Origin: Prevotella sp.
GTDB lineage: Bacteria; Bacteroidota; Bacteroidia; Bacteroidales; Bacteroidaceae
Reading direction: 5' to 3'
Assembly (NCBI GenBank): GCA_016285245.1
Contig: JAEEQH010000011.1
Coordinates: 16,733 to 80,732, forward strand
DNA: 64,000 nt
The position numbers and the translations under genes are program-made. Below the pieces are notes generated by a model that had not been told where the DNA came from, searched no databases, and saw only the letters and a list, made by a program, of their open reading frames with translations. Below are positions 17,420-24,760 of the stretch, piece after piece (position 1 is the first letter of the stretch; every line of letters begins with the position of its first letter).

Positions 17420-18562
17420 ATGAACGACTATCAGTATCATATTTTTTCGCCCTACCGTGTCTGTCCCCTAGGGGCTCACGTCGACCACCAGCATGGTCTG
17501 GTGACGGGCTTTGCCATCGACAAGGGTATCGACTTGTGGTTCAACATCCGTGAGGACGATGTTGTCAACCTCTCGTCGCTGACGTTCGAGGGTGAAGTGT
17601 CGTTCCGTGTCACGGCACCCTCGCAGGTGCGCGAACGCCATTGGGGTGACTATGCCCGTGGTGCGAAGTTCGCCCTGCGTAAGCGTTTCGAGCTGACTCA
17701 CGGACTGGACGGCGTCATCAAGGGCTCGCTGCCTGTTGGTGGCCTGTCGTCGAGTGCGGCTGTCCTCATCGCCTACGTTATGGCACTGGCCAAGGCCAAC
17801 GACATCGTGCTTCAGCCCTTCGAGGTGGTAAAGATTGCCTCCGAGGCCGAGCGCGAGTACATCGGACTGAATAACGGTCTGCTCGACCAGGCGTGTATCG
17901 CTCTGGGCAAGAAGAATGGCTTGCTGTTCCTCGACTGCGACTCCAACGAGTGGCGAATCATTAAGCGCCACCCGGATATGCCGGAGTTCGAGATTGGCAT
18001 CTTCTTCTCGGGACTGACGCGCTCGCTGGTCAACAGCGACTACAACTTGCGTGTCTATGAGTGCAAGACGGCAGCATGGAATATGCTGGCCTATCTCGAC
18101 CAGCCACTGAAGACGTTCGACAAGACGTTCCTCCGCGACATCCCCAAGAGCACCTACGACAAGACGAAGATAGCCATGCCTGCCCGCTTTGCCCGTCGTG
18201 CCGAGCACTTCTACTCGGAGTACCGTCGTGTGCGACAGGGTGTGACGGCCTGGGAGACGGGTAACCTGAAACTCTTTGGCAAACTCTCCTTTGACTCCTG
18301 TGAGTCGAGCATCCACAACTACGAGTGCGGCTCGCCCGAGCTCATTGCCATCTACGACATCATGCGCCAGCTGCCTGGCGTCTATGGTGGTCGCTTCTCG
18401 GGTGCTGGCTTCAAGGGTGCTTGCATCGCACTTGTCGATCCCGCCTACAAAGCCGATATCGAGAAGACGCTAACGGAACGCTATCTGGAGCAGTTCCCGG
18501 AGTACGAGCGTACCTTCCAGGTGTTCTGGGTGCATCCCGACAACGGCGCCCGCTTTGTGTAG
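17420..18562 (+). CDS. GHMP sugar kinase, galactokinase family with galacturonokinase-like motif
   Basis: 380 aa. It has GHMP signatures: an N-terminal sugar-binding motif 'SPYRVCPLGAHVDHQHG', an ATP-binding loop 'SLPVGGLSSSAAV' (about 103-115), and a C-terminal 'GRFSGAGFKGACIALV'. In true galactokinases the first motif reads roughly PGRVNLIGEHTDY. From memory, the SPYR-CPLGAH-DHQ version is that of plant galacturonokinase, which makes GalA-1-phosphate. The neighbours (CapD-like and 2-epimerase-like proteins, a pectate lyase) make a uronate or other hexose-1-kinase role plausible. Galactokinase proper is the alternative. Confidence 0.8.
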   Translation: MNDYQYHIFSPYRVCPLGAHVDHQHGLVTGFAIDKGIDLWFNIREDDVVNLSSLTFEGEVSFRVTAPSQVRERHWGDYARGAKFALRKRFELTHGLDGVIKGSLPVGGLSSSAAVLIAYVMALAKANDIVLQPFEVVKIASEAEREYIGLNNGLLDQACIALGKKNGLLFLDCDSNEWRIIKRHPDMPEFEIGIFFSGLTRSLVNSDYNLRVYECKTAAWNMLAYLDQPLKTFDKTFLRDIPKSTYDKTKIAMPARFARRAEHFYSEYRRVRQGVTAWETGNLKLFGKLSFDSCESSIHNYECGSPELIAIYDIMRQLPGVYGGRFSGAGFKGACIALVDPAYKADIEKTLTERYLEQFPEYERTFQVFWVHPDNGARFV

Positions 18563-18595
18563 TTCATCGTTTTGCTCACGCATCTCTATACCGTT

Positions 18596-19678
18596 ATGAA
18601 GCAGATCTGTATCATTGCCGGTGCACGCCCCAACTTCGTGAAGGTGGCACCGTTGTTGCGTGCTTTCGACAAGACCGAGGGTGCCGACTGCCGTCTGATC
18701 TTTGCAGGCAGCGAGGACGACCCGACGCTGGAGGCATCGCTCTTCGACGACCTTCAGATGCGTCATCCCGACGTCTGCCTCGGCGTCACCAGTACGCGTG
18801 TCAATGAGATTACCGCTCAGGTGATGGGCGAGCTCGACCAGTATCTCGAGCAGCATCCCACCGACATCGTCATCGTCGTCGACGACCTCGCCTCGACGAT
18901 GGCCGCCGCCATCACCGCCAAGAAGCGCGGCATCCGTGTCGCCCATCTCGTGGCTGGCACCCGCTCGTTCGACATCACCATGCCCAAGGAGATCAACCGT
19001 CTCGTCATCGACGCCCTGAGCGACTATCTGTTCACCGCCGGCATCAAGAGCAATAGCGTGGCCACCCGTGAGCAGCAGTCGGAGACGGCTCAAACTTATA
19101 TGGTGGGCAACATCCTGATGGACACGCTGCGCTATAACCTCCCGCGCTTCCGTGAGCCCGCAGCCCTTCAGCTGCAGCCTTCCACCTATCTCGTCTTCAC
19201 GCTGAATCGCCGTGCCCTGATTAGCGACGAGGAGCAGCTGCGGCTGATGCTGCAGACGCTCATCAGCGAGACGGCCGACATCCCCATCGTGGCGCCGCTG
19301 CGTGGCTCCGCTCTGGGCGTCGTCGTACGCTTGCTCACGGAGCTGGGCGTGTCAGAATCGAAGTTCCGCGTGCTGACGTCGTTGCCTTACCTGGAGTTCG
19401 GCTGGCTGACGGCTCATGCCCGTGGCATCATCACCGACTCCGGCAACGTGGCCGAGGAGGCGACTTTCAACGGTGTGCCTTGCATCACGCTCAACGACTA
19501 CACCGAGCATCAGGAGACCGTCACCGTTGGAACGAACGTCCTCGTTGGCAGCGATGGCGCGAAGTTCTCTACTGCGCTTTCCGACATGGTTCGTGGTGAG
19601 TGGAAAAAATCAGCGCTCCCGGACCGTTGGGACGGCAGGAGCGCTGAGCGTATTGTTCAGATTCTTCTTAATCAGTAA
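18596..19678 (+). CDS. UDP-GlcNAc 2-epimerase homologue with altered catalytic residues
   Basis: 360 aa from the ATG at MKQICIIAGARPNFVKVAPL. The WecB fold is clear: 'ITAKKRGIRVAHLVAG', 'MPKEINRLVIDALSDYLF', 'ITDSGNVAEEATFNGVPCI'. Several positions reported as catalytic in WecB differ. The HVEAG Glu is Val (about residue 119), the His of the 'GHRRE' motif is Asn in 'TLNRRAL', and TERPE reads TEHQE. It may therefore bind UDP-sugar without normal 2-epimerisation, or catalyse another reaction. It lies 33 nt after the kinase, in the same likely operon. Confidence 0.8.
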   Translation: MKQICIIAGARPNFVKVAPLLRAFDKTEGADCRLIFAGSEDDPTLEASLFDDLQMRHPDVCLGVTSTRVNEITAQVMGELDQYLEQHPTDIVIVVDDLASTMAAAITAKKRGIRVAHLVAGTRSFDITMPKEINRLVIDALSDYLFTAGIKSNSVATREQQSETAQTYMVGNILMDTLRYNLPRFREPAALQLQPSTYLVFTLNRRALISDEEQLRLMLQTLISETADIPIVAPLRGSALGVVVRLLTELGVSESKFRVLTSLPYLEFGWLTAHARGIITDSGNVAEEATFNGVPCITLNDYTEHQETVTVGTNVLVGSDGAKFSTALSDMVRGEWKKSALPDRWDGRSAERIVQILLNQ

Positions 19679-19687
19679 CCGGACTTC

Positions 19688-22042
19688 TTATTCAGTAACC
19701 GGAACCAGTTTTATTCCGAAGAGGTTCACCGACTTGTCCTTCGTCAGTTCATGACTGCCGGCCTCAAGCGTTGTGGTGTGGGTGTTGCCCGAACCACTGA
19801 TCTTTGCGCCGTCAATCTTGATGCTGGCCGTCTCGGTGGAAGCGAAGTAGAGTGTCATCGTCATCTTCTGCGTCAGCGTGAACTTCACCGACGTGGCCGT
19901 CTCCATCTTCAGACAGGTCTTATACTCCGTACCATCGATGGTGGCCGATCCCTTGCTGTTCGAGCCGTTGCCAGTGACGGTGAAGAGCGCGCTGCTGGGT
20001 TTTCCGCTCTTGTCGAACGTGCAGAGGACTGTTCCCTCCACACCGGGTGTCGGCTGTTCGCCGCCCTGTTCGCCGCCCTGTTCGCCGCCTTGTTCACCAC
20101 CTTGTTCACCACCTTGTTCACCACCTTGCTCACCACCTTGTTCGCCGCTCTCAGCATTCTCGTCGCCGAAGATGCCCACGAGCGTCGTCTTGTAGTTGTC
20201 GAGCAGTCCTCCCAGCACGGGGTCGTAGGCTGAGTCGGTGTCGTCGTTGCCCACATTGTCTGTGAAGGTGTAGCTGAAGTCGCCGTGCCCAATGCGTCCG
20301 GCACCGTAGTATCCCGTGACGATGGCCGGTACGTCGGCAGCGGCATCGGGCGTGTACTGGTAGATGCGTGTGGCGTCGGTGTCGAAGTTGTTATACGTTG
20401 TGCCGCCTTCCTTCGTTACCTCAGTAGCGGGTACCTGCTCGTCGCGTGTAGCAGTCTCGTAGGCATCGTATCCTGTCGTGGCGGGAGCCTTCTGGGTGCA
20501 GTACTTGAAGTTCTTGATGGTGCGGTCAAAGTAGTTGCCGAAGGCCTTGATCATGCCGCCCTTCTCGCCGCTGAAGGTGCCGCTGCCCTGGGCGTCGGTG
20601 CCCTGTAGCGAGGAGAGGATGGGCTTCTTGGTCTTCAGGAAGTAGTTGTTCTCCACGAAGACGCTGGCGCCGCTGGTGGCTCCTACACCATACTTGGCCA
20701 CGTTGTCGAAGTAGTTGTTCCACACGTGGACGGTCATGGTGCGGACACGCGGATGACGGGAGTCTGAGTGGTCGAACCAGTTGTGGTGGTAGCTAATGTA
20801 GTTGGGGCCGCTCTCGTCTTTCATGCCAAACATATTGGTCTTGCCGGTATCCCAGTAGTGGCAGTAGCTGACGGTGACGTACTTCGAGTCGGCTTTCACG
20901 TCGATGGCACCGTCGCCCTTGGCGTGGTCGCCGCCACCGTTGGGGCCGTAGAAGACGTCCATGTGGTGAATCCAGATATTGGAGTTGTCGGTGTCGAGGC
21001 TGAGACCGTCGTCCAGACAGCGCATGATGCCCATGTTACGGAACTCCACGCTCTTGCTGTTGCGCACCAGGAATCCGAAGCTGCGGATGGTGGCATCGTC
21101 GCCGATACCCTCGAAGGTGATGTTCAGTTCGCTGTCAGCCCTACGGCCCTTCACCTGGATGCCTTCCTCCTTGCTGCCCACGGCATCAAGGTCAGCTTTC
21201 TCTACGAGACCGATGAAGCGGAAGGCGATGGGCGTCGTGTCGTAGCCCTTTTCGTAGCCTGTGATGATGGCCTGCAGACCTGTACACTTGGTGGTGCCTC
21301 CCTTGGCGTCGGTCTTAACGGTGGTGGTGATGGTCTTAGCCGTCTGCTTCGTGACGTAGAACACCTTGGCACCTGCCTTCAGCGTGCCGTCGTTGTTGTA
21401 GGCTCCAACGCCCGACTGGTAGTTGAAGTGGGCGTAGCCCGTGCGGTCGTAGCTCTTCACCTCCAGGCTGCTGACGCTGCTGCCCTTGGCGGTCTGCTCG
21501 TTGCCGTTACTGTCGACGGGAACGACCTTCAGCTCATAGGTGCCGGCCTTCAGTCCCACGACGTCGGCACGGCCGTAGCTGCCGTAGTTGCGCACCAGCT
21601 GCTCGTCAATCTTCGTGAAGTCGGTGTACTGTCCGCCCTTGACGTAGACATGATATGTCTTTGCGCCGTCCAGGGGCTGCCACTTGGCATAGACGCTCTC
21701 CAACCATCCCTTCGACTCCGTGATCTTCACGTCGCCGTTGATGATTTCGCCGGGCGTTGGATCGTCGCCAGGTGTCGGTGCTGGGTCGTCGCCGGGCTCC
21801 TCCTGCTGCTGTTTCTTCTGGAAGTGAATCTTTTGCACGTTGCTGTAGCTGTCGCTGCCTACGGTCACCCTGCCGTTGGCGTCAATGGCTATTGCGCCAA
21901 TGACGGCCGTGTTGTAGACCTTCTGGCTGTTATCGTTCAGCGTGATGATGGCCTTGTTGTAGTCATCGCCCGTCTGCTGGGCAGTTGCTGTTGTCAGCAC
22001 TGCCAGCAGTAGGGCTATCGTGAGTAGTAGTTGCTTTTTCAT
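19688..22042 (-). CDS. Secreted PL1-type pectate lyase
   Basis: 784 aa. Signal peptide MKKQLLLTIALLLAVLTTATAQ, a short N-terminal module ('YSNVQKIHFQ'), a probable Fn3/Ig-like domain (about 110-205), and a pectate lyase beta-helix (about 215-630). The helix carries 'DDGLSLDTDNSNIWIHHMDV', 'GDGAIDVKADSKYVTVSYC' and 'SYHHNWFDHSDSRHPRVR', the typical PL1 Ca-binding and catalytic Arg region. A (GEQG)8 linker leads to a C-terminal beta domain (about 670-784), probably substrate-binding. It would cleave polygalacturonate by beta-elimination. There is no sorting-like tail. The upstream tract contains no promoter, so it is probably transcribed from the small secreted gene. Confidence 0.88.
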   Translation of the reverse strand: MKKQLLLTIALLLAVLTTATAQQTGDDYNKAIITLNDNSQKVYNTAVIGAIAIDANGRVTVGSDSYSNVQKIHFQKKQQQEEPGDDPAPTPGDDPTPGEIINGDVKITESKGWLESVYAKWQPLDGAKTYHVYVKGGQYTDFTKIDEQLVRNYGSYGRADVVGLKAGTYELKVVPVDSNGNEQTAKGSSVSSLEVKSYDRTGYAHFNYQSGVGAYNNDGTLKAGAKVFYVTKQTAKTITTTVKTDAKGGTTKCTGLQAIITGYEKGYDTTPIAFRFIGLVEKADLDAVGSKEEGIQVKGRRADSELNITFEGIGDDATIRSFGFLVRNSKSVEFRNMGIMRCLDDGLSLDTDNSNIWIHHMDVFYGPNGGGDHAKGDGAIDVKADSKYVTVSYCHYWDTGKTNMFGMKDESGPNYISYHHNWFDHSDSRHPRVRTMTVHVWNNYFDNVAKYGVGATSGASVFVENNYFLKTKKPILSSLQGTDAQGSGTFSGEKGGMIKAFGNYFDRTIKNFKYCTQKAPATTGYDAYETATRDEQVPATEVTKEGGTTYNNFDTDATRIYQYTPDAAADVPAIVTGYYGAGRIGHGDFSYTFTDNVGNDDTDSAYDPVLGGLLDNYKTTLVGIFGDENAESGEQGGEQGGEQGGEQGGEQGGEQGGEQGGEQPTPGVEGTVLCTFDKSGKPSSALFTVTGNGSNSKGSATIDGTEYKTCLKMETATSVKFTLTQKMTMTLYFASTETASIKIDGAKISGSGNTHTTTLEAGSHELTKDKSVNLFGIKLVPVTE
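20054..20147 (-). repeat. 12-nt tandem repeat encoding (GEQG)8 linker
   Basis: Eight copies of a 12-nt unit (CTGTTCGCCGCC / CTTGTTCACCAC variants on the + strand) code a flexible acidic linker. The array is long and regular enough to vary in copy number between strains. Confidence 0.9.
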
Positions 22043-22206
22043 TTTTTCAATGCTTAATTCTTAATTCTTAATTCTTAATGCTTAATGCTCAATGCTCGAA
22101 CTATCCTCGTTCCTCGTTTTTCGTTCCTCGTTTCTCGTTCCTCGTTTCTCGTTCCTCGTTCCTCGAAGAACTTCAATTTTTCAATTCTTCAATTTTTCAA
22201 TTTTTC
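22043..22206 (-). repeat. Composite repeat tract between small secreted gene and pectate lyase
   Basis: Three unit families lie side by side (+ strand reading): CTTAATT(C) units (22054-22096), TTCCTCG/TTTCTCG units (22107-22166) and TTCAATT(TTT) units (22171-22206). The last family overlaps the final codons and stop (AAAAATTGA) of the small secreted gene, and the first ends near the pectate lyase ATG. Confidence 0.9.
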
Positions 22207-22583
22207 AACACTTTCACCACCTTCGTACCTTTCTTAATAATGTACGAACCCTTCTTCGGCGCCTTCTTCAGTTGGCGGCCGCTCATGTCGAAGTAGGCGA
22301 GGGGAGCATCCTTCGCCTCGCTCTCCAGCGCTTTCAGGGCGTCGACCACGGTGAAGACGATGGTCACCGTCTCCATGTCGACCGTCTGCGTCGTGCCGTT
22401 GGCCAGGTGTAGCACCACCTTGTCGTCGTCGAACGTCAGCTTAGTCACCGTCTCCGTCTGCTGCTGCTGTCCTACGGTCACCACGGCCTTCTTTGTCTGG
22501 GCCCCGGCAGTCAGCACCGTTGCCAGTACAACCGCTGTCATGAGCACTTTCTTCGTGTGGTCTCCCACTATCAGTTTTCTCAT
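22197..22583 (-). CDS. Small secreted protein with sorting-like C-terminal tail
   Basis: 128 aa when started at MRKLIVGDHTKKVLMTAVVLATVLTAGAQ. The upstream part of the ORF runs through the promoter. It has a beta module ('TKLTFDDDKVVLHLANG...VDMETVTIVF') and a tail 'FDMSGRQLKKAPKKGSYIIKKGTKVVKV'. Architecture and position match the 1892-2314 gene: a small tailed protein upstream of a tail-less beta-helix polysaccharide protein. The stop codon lies within an AATTGAA repeat. Function unknown. Confidence 0.75.
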   Translation of the reverse strand: MRKLIVGDHTKKVLMTAVVLATVLTAGAQTKKAVVTVGQQQQTETVTKLTFDDDKVVLHLANGTTQTVDMETVTIVFTVVDALKALESEAKDAPLAYFDMSGRQLKKAPKKGSYIIKKGTKVVKVLKN

Positions 22584-22622
22584 TGTTCTTCTTTGTTTTA
22601 GTCTGTTAATAGCTTTTCGATG

Positions 22623-22654
22623 CAAAGGTAGTGCAAAGCAGGCAAAACGCCAAA
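22623..22654 (-). promoter_or_regulatory. Promoter for small secreted gene and pectate lyase
   Basis: Minus strand TTTG (22651-22654), 20-nt spacer, TACCTTTG (22623-22630). Upstream of it, 22683-22727 holds a CTTGCCCCTTGCTCCTTGC-type repeat. The rest of the 303-nt divergent region (22584-22886) contains only this and the next promoter. Confidence 0.8.
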
Positions 22655-22814
22655 TGTCTCTTGTGAAAATATTACGCAAACGTTTTAGTCCTCTTGCCCC
22701 TTGCTCCTTGCTACTTGCCCCTTCCATTCCATGAAAATTCCACACTTTTGCATCTTTTTTCATGTAAATTGTAAAAAAACGCCCATTTCTGATACAACTT
22801 ACAGTTTTTTTACC

Positions 22815-22822
22815 TATATTTG
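22815..22822 (+). promoter_or_regulatory. -7 element for the beta-barrel gene
   Basis: TATATTTGCA lies 64 nt before the ATG. The -33 region (TTCTG) is weak. Confidence 0.55.
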
Positions 22823-22886
22823 CAGTCGAAAGCACGATAAATACCTATTAATTAACTCATAGTATTAACTTTAAACTAACAAGCGT

Positions 22887-23357
22887 ATGAAAAAGATTTT
22901 GATGATTGCGTGCATGATCATTGCCAGCACGGCAGCTTTCGCACAGGCAGGAAAGACCACTATCGGTATCCACGGCGACTACATGCTCGACGATCCCAAC
23001 AACTTCGGTATCGGCGCTAACATGGGCTACGAGTTCATTGACAATGTCCGTGGTGTGGCTGAGTTCAACTACCTCCTGAAGAAGGACCATGTGAGCTATT
23101 GGAACGTCGATCTGAAAGCTGAGTATCTGTTCAAGTTCGGTCAGCTCGTGGTTTATCCGCTGGTAGGTATCGACCTCACGGGCTGGAAGGTCTCTTATGA
23201 CGGTCACAGTGATGACGACTCGAAGCTGGGTTTGAATATCGGTGGCGGCGCAGAATACTGGCTGTCTAATAGCCTCGCCCTGAAGGCTGAGTACAACTAC
23301 AAGACGCAGTACGACGGCTGGAGCCTGCTGAAGTTTGGTGTGGTCATCCCGTTCTAA
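22887..23357 (+). CDS. Small outer-membrane beta-barrel protein
   Basis: 156 aa. Signal peptide MKKILMIACMIIASTAAFAQ, then alternating aromatic strands ('GIGANMGYEFIDNVRGVAEFNYLL', 'WNVDLKAEYLFKFG', 'LNIGGGAEYWL') ending in the Phe-terminated strand 'LLKFGVVIPF', as expected of an OmpX/OmpW-like eight-strand barrel. No specific function can be assigned. Monocistronic, followed by a strong hairpin. Confidence 0.8.
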   Translation: MKKILMIACMIIASTAAFAQAGKTTIGIHGDYMLDDPNNFGIGANMGYEFIDNVRGVAEFNYLLKKDHVSYWNVDLKAEYLFKFGQLVVYPLVGIDLTGWKVSYDGHSDDDSKLGLNIGGGAEYWLSNSLALKAEYNYKTQYDGWSLLKFGVVIPF

Positions 23358-23420
23358 GTCTTTAGCGCTTTCAAACTATAACAAAAGAGACATTGTCCTA
23401 ACAGACATCCTCATCAACGA

Positions 23421-23490
23421 AAATCTTCAAAAATCCGACAAGACTCATTCGTAGTCATTTCTGTCAGATTTTTGAAGATTTTTGTTTTTC
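23421..23490. terminator. Long hairpin terminator, probably bidirectional
   Basis: Arms AAATCTTCAAAAATCCGACA (23421-23440) and its 19/20 complement (23462-23481), with an inner GACT/AGTC stem in the loop and T-rich flank TTTTGTTTTTC. It lies between convergent genes. Confidence 0.75.
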
Positions 23491-23513
23491 TCAGTTTTCT
23501 TGCAACTTGCTCC

Positions 23514-24152
23514 TTATCCGATGAACTTCAGGATGAGGTCTACCAGTTCGTCCTCCGTCTTGCCGTCAGCCGAGATGACGAGGTCGTAGTTGCGGGTGTC
23601 GTAGCGTGAGGTCTTCGTGTACTTCGTCACGTAGTTCTCGCGCATCTTGTCCACGCGCTCAATGGTCTTGCGGGCTTCCTCCTCGCTCATGTTCTGCTTG
23701 CGTGCCACGCGCTCAATGCGGAAGGGCAGCGATGCCTGGATGAGGATGCTCAGGTGGTTGGGATGCTTCTGGAACACGTAGAAGCCCGAACGTCCGGCGA
23801 TGACGCACGACTCCTCCTCTGCGATGCCCTTGAGGATCTCCTTTTCGGCCTCAAACATCTCGTCGGTGGTCAGCAAGTCTGGCTCGTCGCCCGTTTTCGG
23901 TACATAGTAGCTGGCGTTCGTGTTAGAACCGAGGTTCATGATGCGCTTGAACTCCGACCACCATGAGTGGCTTCTGCCCTTCAGCTTCTCAATCTCCTCC
24001 ACGCTGAGGCGGTATTTCTTCTCCAGCTCCTTGATGAGCGCCTTGTCGTAGAACTCCACACCCAACTTCTCTGCCAGCTTGCGGCCTACGGTGCGACCGC
24101 CGCTGCCCAACTCACGGTTAATCGTGATGACAAACTTCTCGTTCTTTTTCAT
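23514..24152 (-). CDS. Cytidylate kinase-like family protein
   Basis: 212 aa. 'FVITINRELGSGGRTVGRKLAEKLGVEFYDKALI' is the glycine-rich N-terminal motif of the Cytidylate_kin2 family, and 'CVIAGRSGFYVF' and 'RVDKMRENYVTKYT' follow the pattern. The usual essential Cmk is a different branch, so the nucleotide substrate is uncertain. It begins 20 nt after the HD hydrolase gene and probably shares its transcript. A CTTGCTCCTT-type repeat follows its stop. Confidence 0.8.
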   Translation of the reverse strand: MKKNEKFVITINRELGSGGRTVGRKLAEKLGVEFYDKALIKELEKKYRLSVEEIEKLKGRSHSWWSEFKRIMNLGSNTNASYYVPKTGDEPDLLTTDEMFEAEKEILKGIAEEESCVIAGRSGFYVFQKHPNHLSILIQASLPFRIERVARKQNMSEEEARKTIERVDKMRENYVTKYTKTSRYDTRNYDLVISADGKTEDELVDLILKFIG

Positions 24153-24172
24153 AGTCGTATAAGTTTTGGTTA

Positions 24173-24760
24173 TTAGTTAAATTCTGGAAATACCTGGTCT
24201 ACGAGCACGCAGAACTCGCGGTAGGCGTCGGTGTCGCTCAGCGGCGCGAGACTCTTGGCCAGGTGGCGGTAGTACCACGCGTGGCGTGCAGGGTCTTTCT
24301 CGTTGAAACGCTGCCACAGACGGTCGCCCTGCTCGCGCTGGTTGCGGGCCATGGCACGCATATTCGACAGTTTGTCGCCGAGGGCTACCATCTGTGTGTC
24401 GCGACTGGCCGTCGCCAGCCTGTCGATGGTCGCCTGCTTGCGCTGCTGCCAGCTCTCCACGTGGCTCATGCCCGGCACCTCGATGTCCGTCTCAGCCTCC
24501 ACCAGTTCGGCCACGCGGGGACCGAACTCGCGGCTGATGTCCTCGATGGTGACGCCGGCGTCCTCCACCACGTCGTGCAGAAGGGCCGCTGCCATCAGTT
24601 CCTGATCGCTGGTCATGGTGCCGACGATGGTCATCGCCTCCAGCGGATGCAGGATGTAGGGTAGGGTGCTACCCTTGCGGTTGACACCCTCGTGGGCCTC
24701 GGTGGCATAGCGTATGGCACGGTCTATGAGCCGTGTGTCAATGGTCTTCTCCTTCTTCAT
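24173..24760 (-). CDS. Small HD-domain protein, (p)ppGpp hydrolase-like (SAH)
   Basis: 195 aa. The SpoT-type HD signature is present: 'RKGSTLPYILHPLEAMTIV', 'AAALLHDVVEDAG' (HD plus ED), and 'MVALGDKLSNMRA'. No synthetase, TGS or ACT domains, so it resembles Mesh1-type small alarmone hydrolases. It overlaps the end of the upstream alarmone synthetase gene by 4 nt (ATGA), implying coupled translation and opposing activities. The substrate could also be NADPH or a modified tRNA, as described for relatives. Confidence 0.82.
   Translation of the reverse strand: MKKEKTIDTRLIDRAIRYATEAHEGVNRKGSTLPYILHPLEAMTIVGTMTSDQELMAAALLHDVVEDAGVTIEDISREFGPRVAELVEAETDIEVPGMSHVESWQQRKQATIDRLATASRDTQMVALGDKLSNMRAMARNQREQGDRLWQRFNEKDPARHAWYYRHLAKSLAPLSDTDAYREFCVLVDQVFPEFN

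Noticed and set aside
22043-22206. CRISPR or phage attachment site
   Set aside because: Units are short, imperfect and without spacers; no integrase or tRNA nearby.
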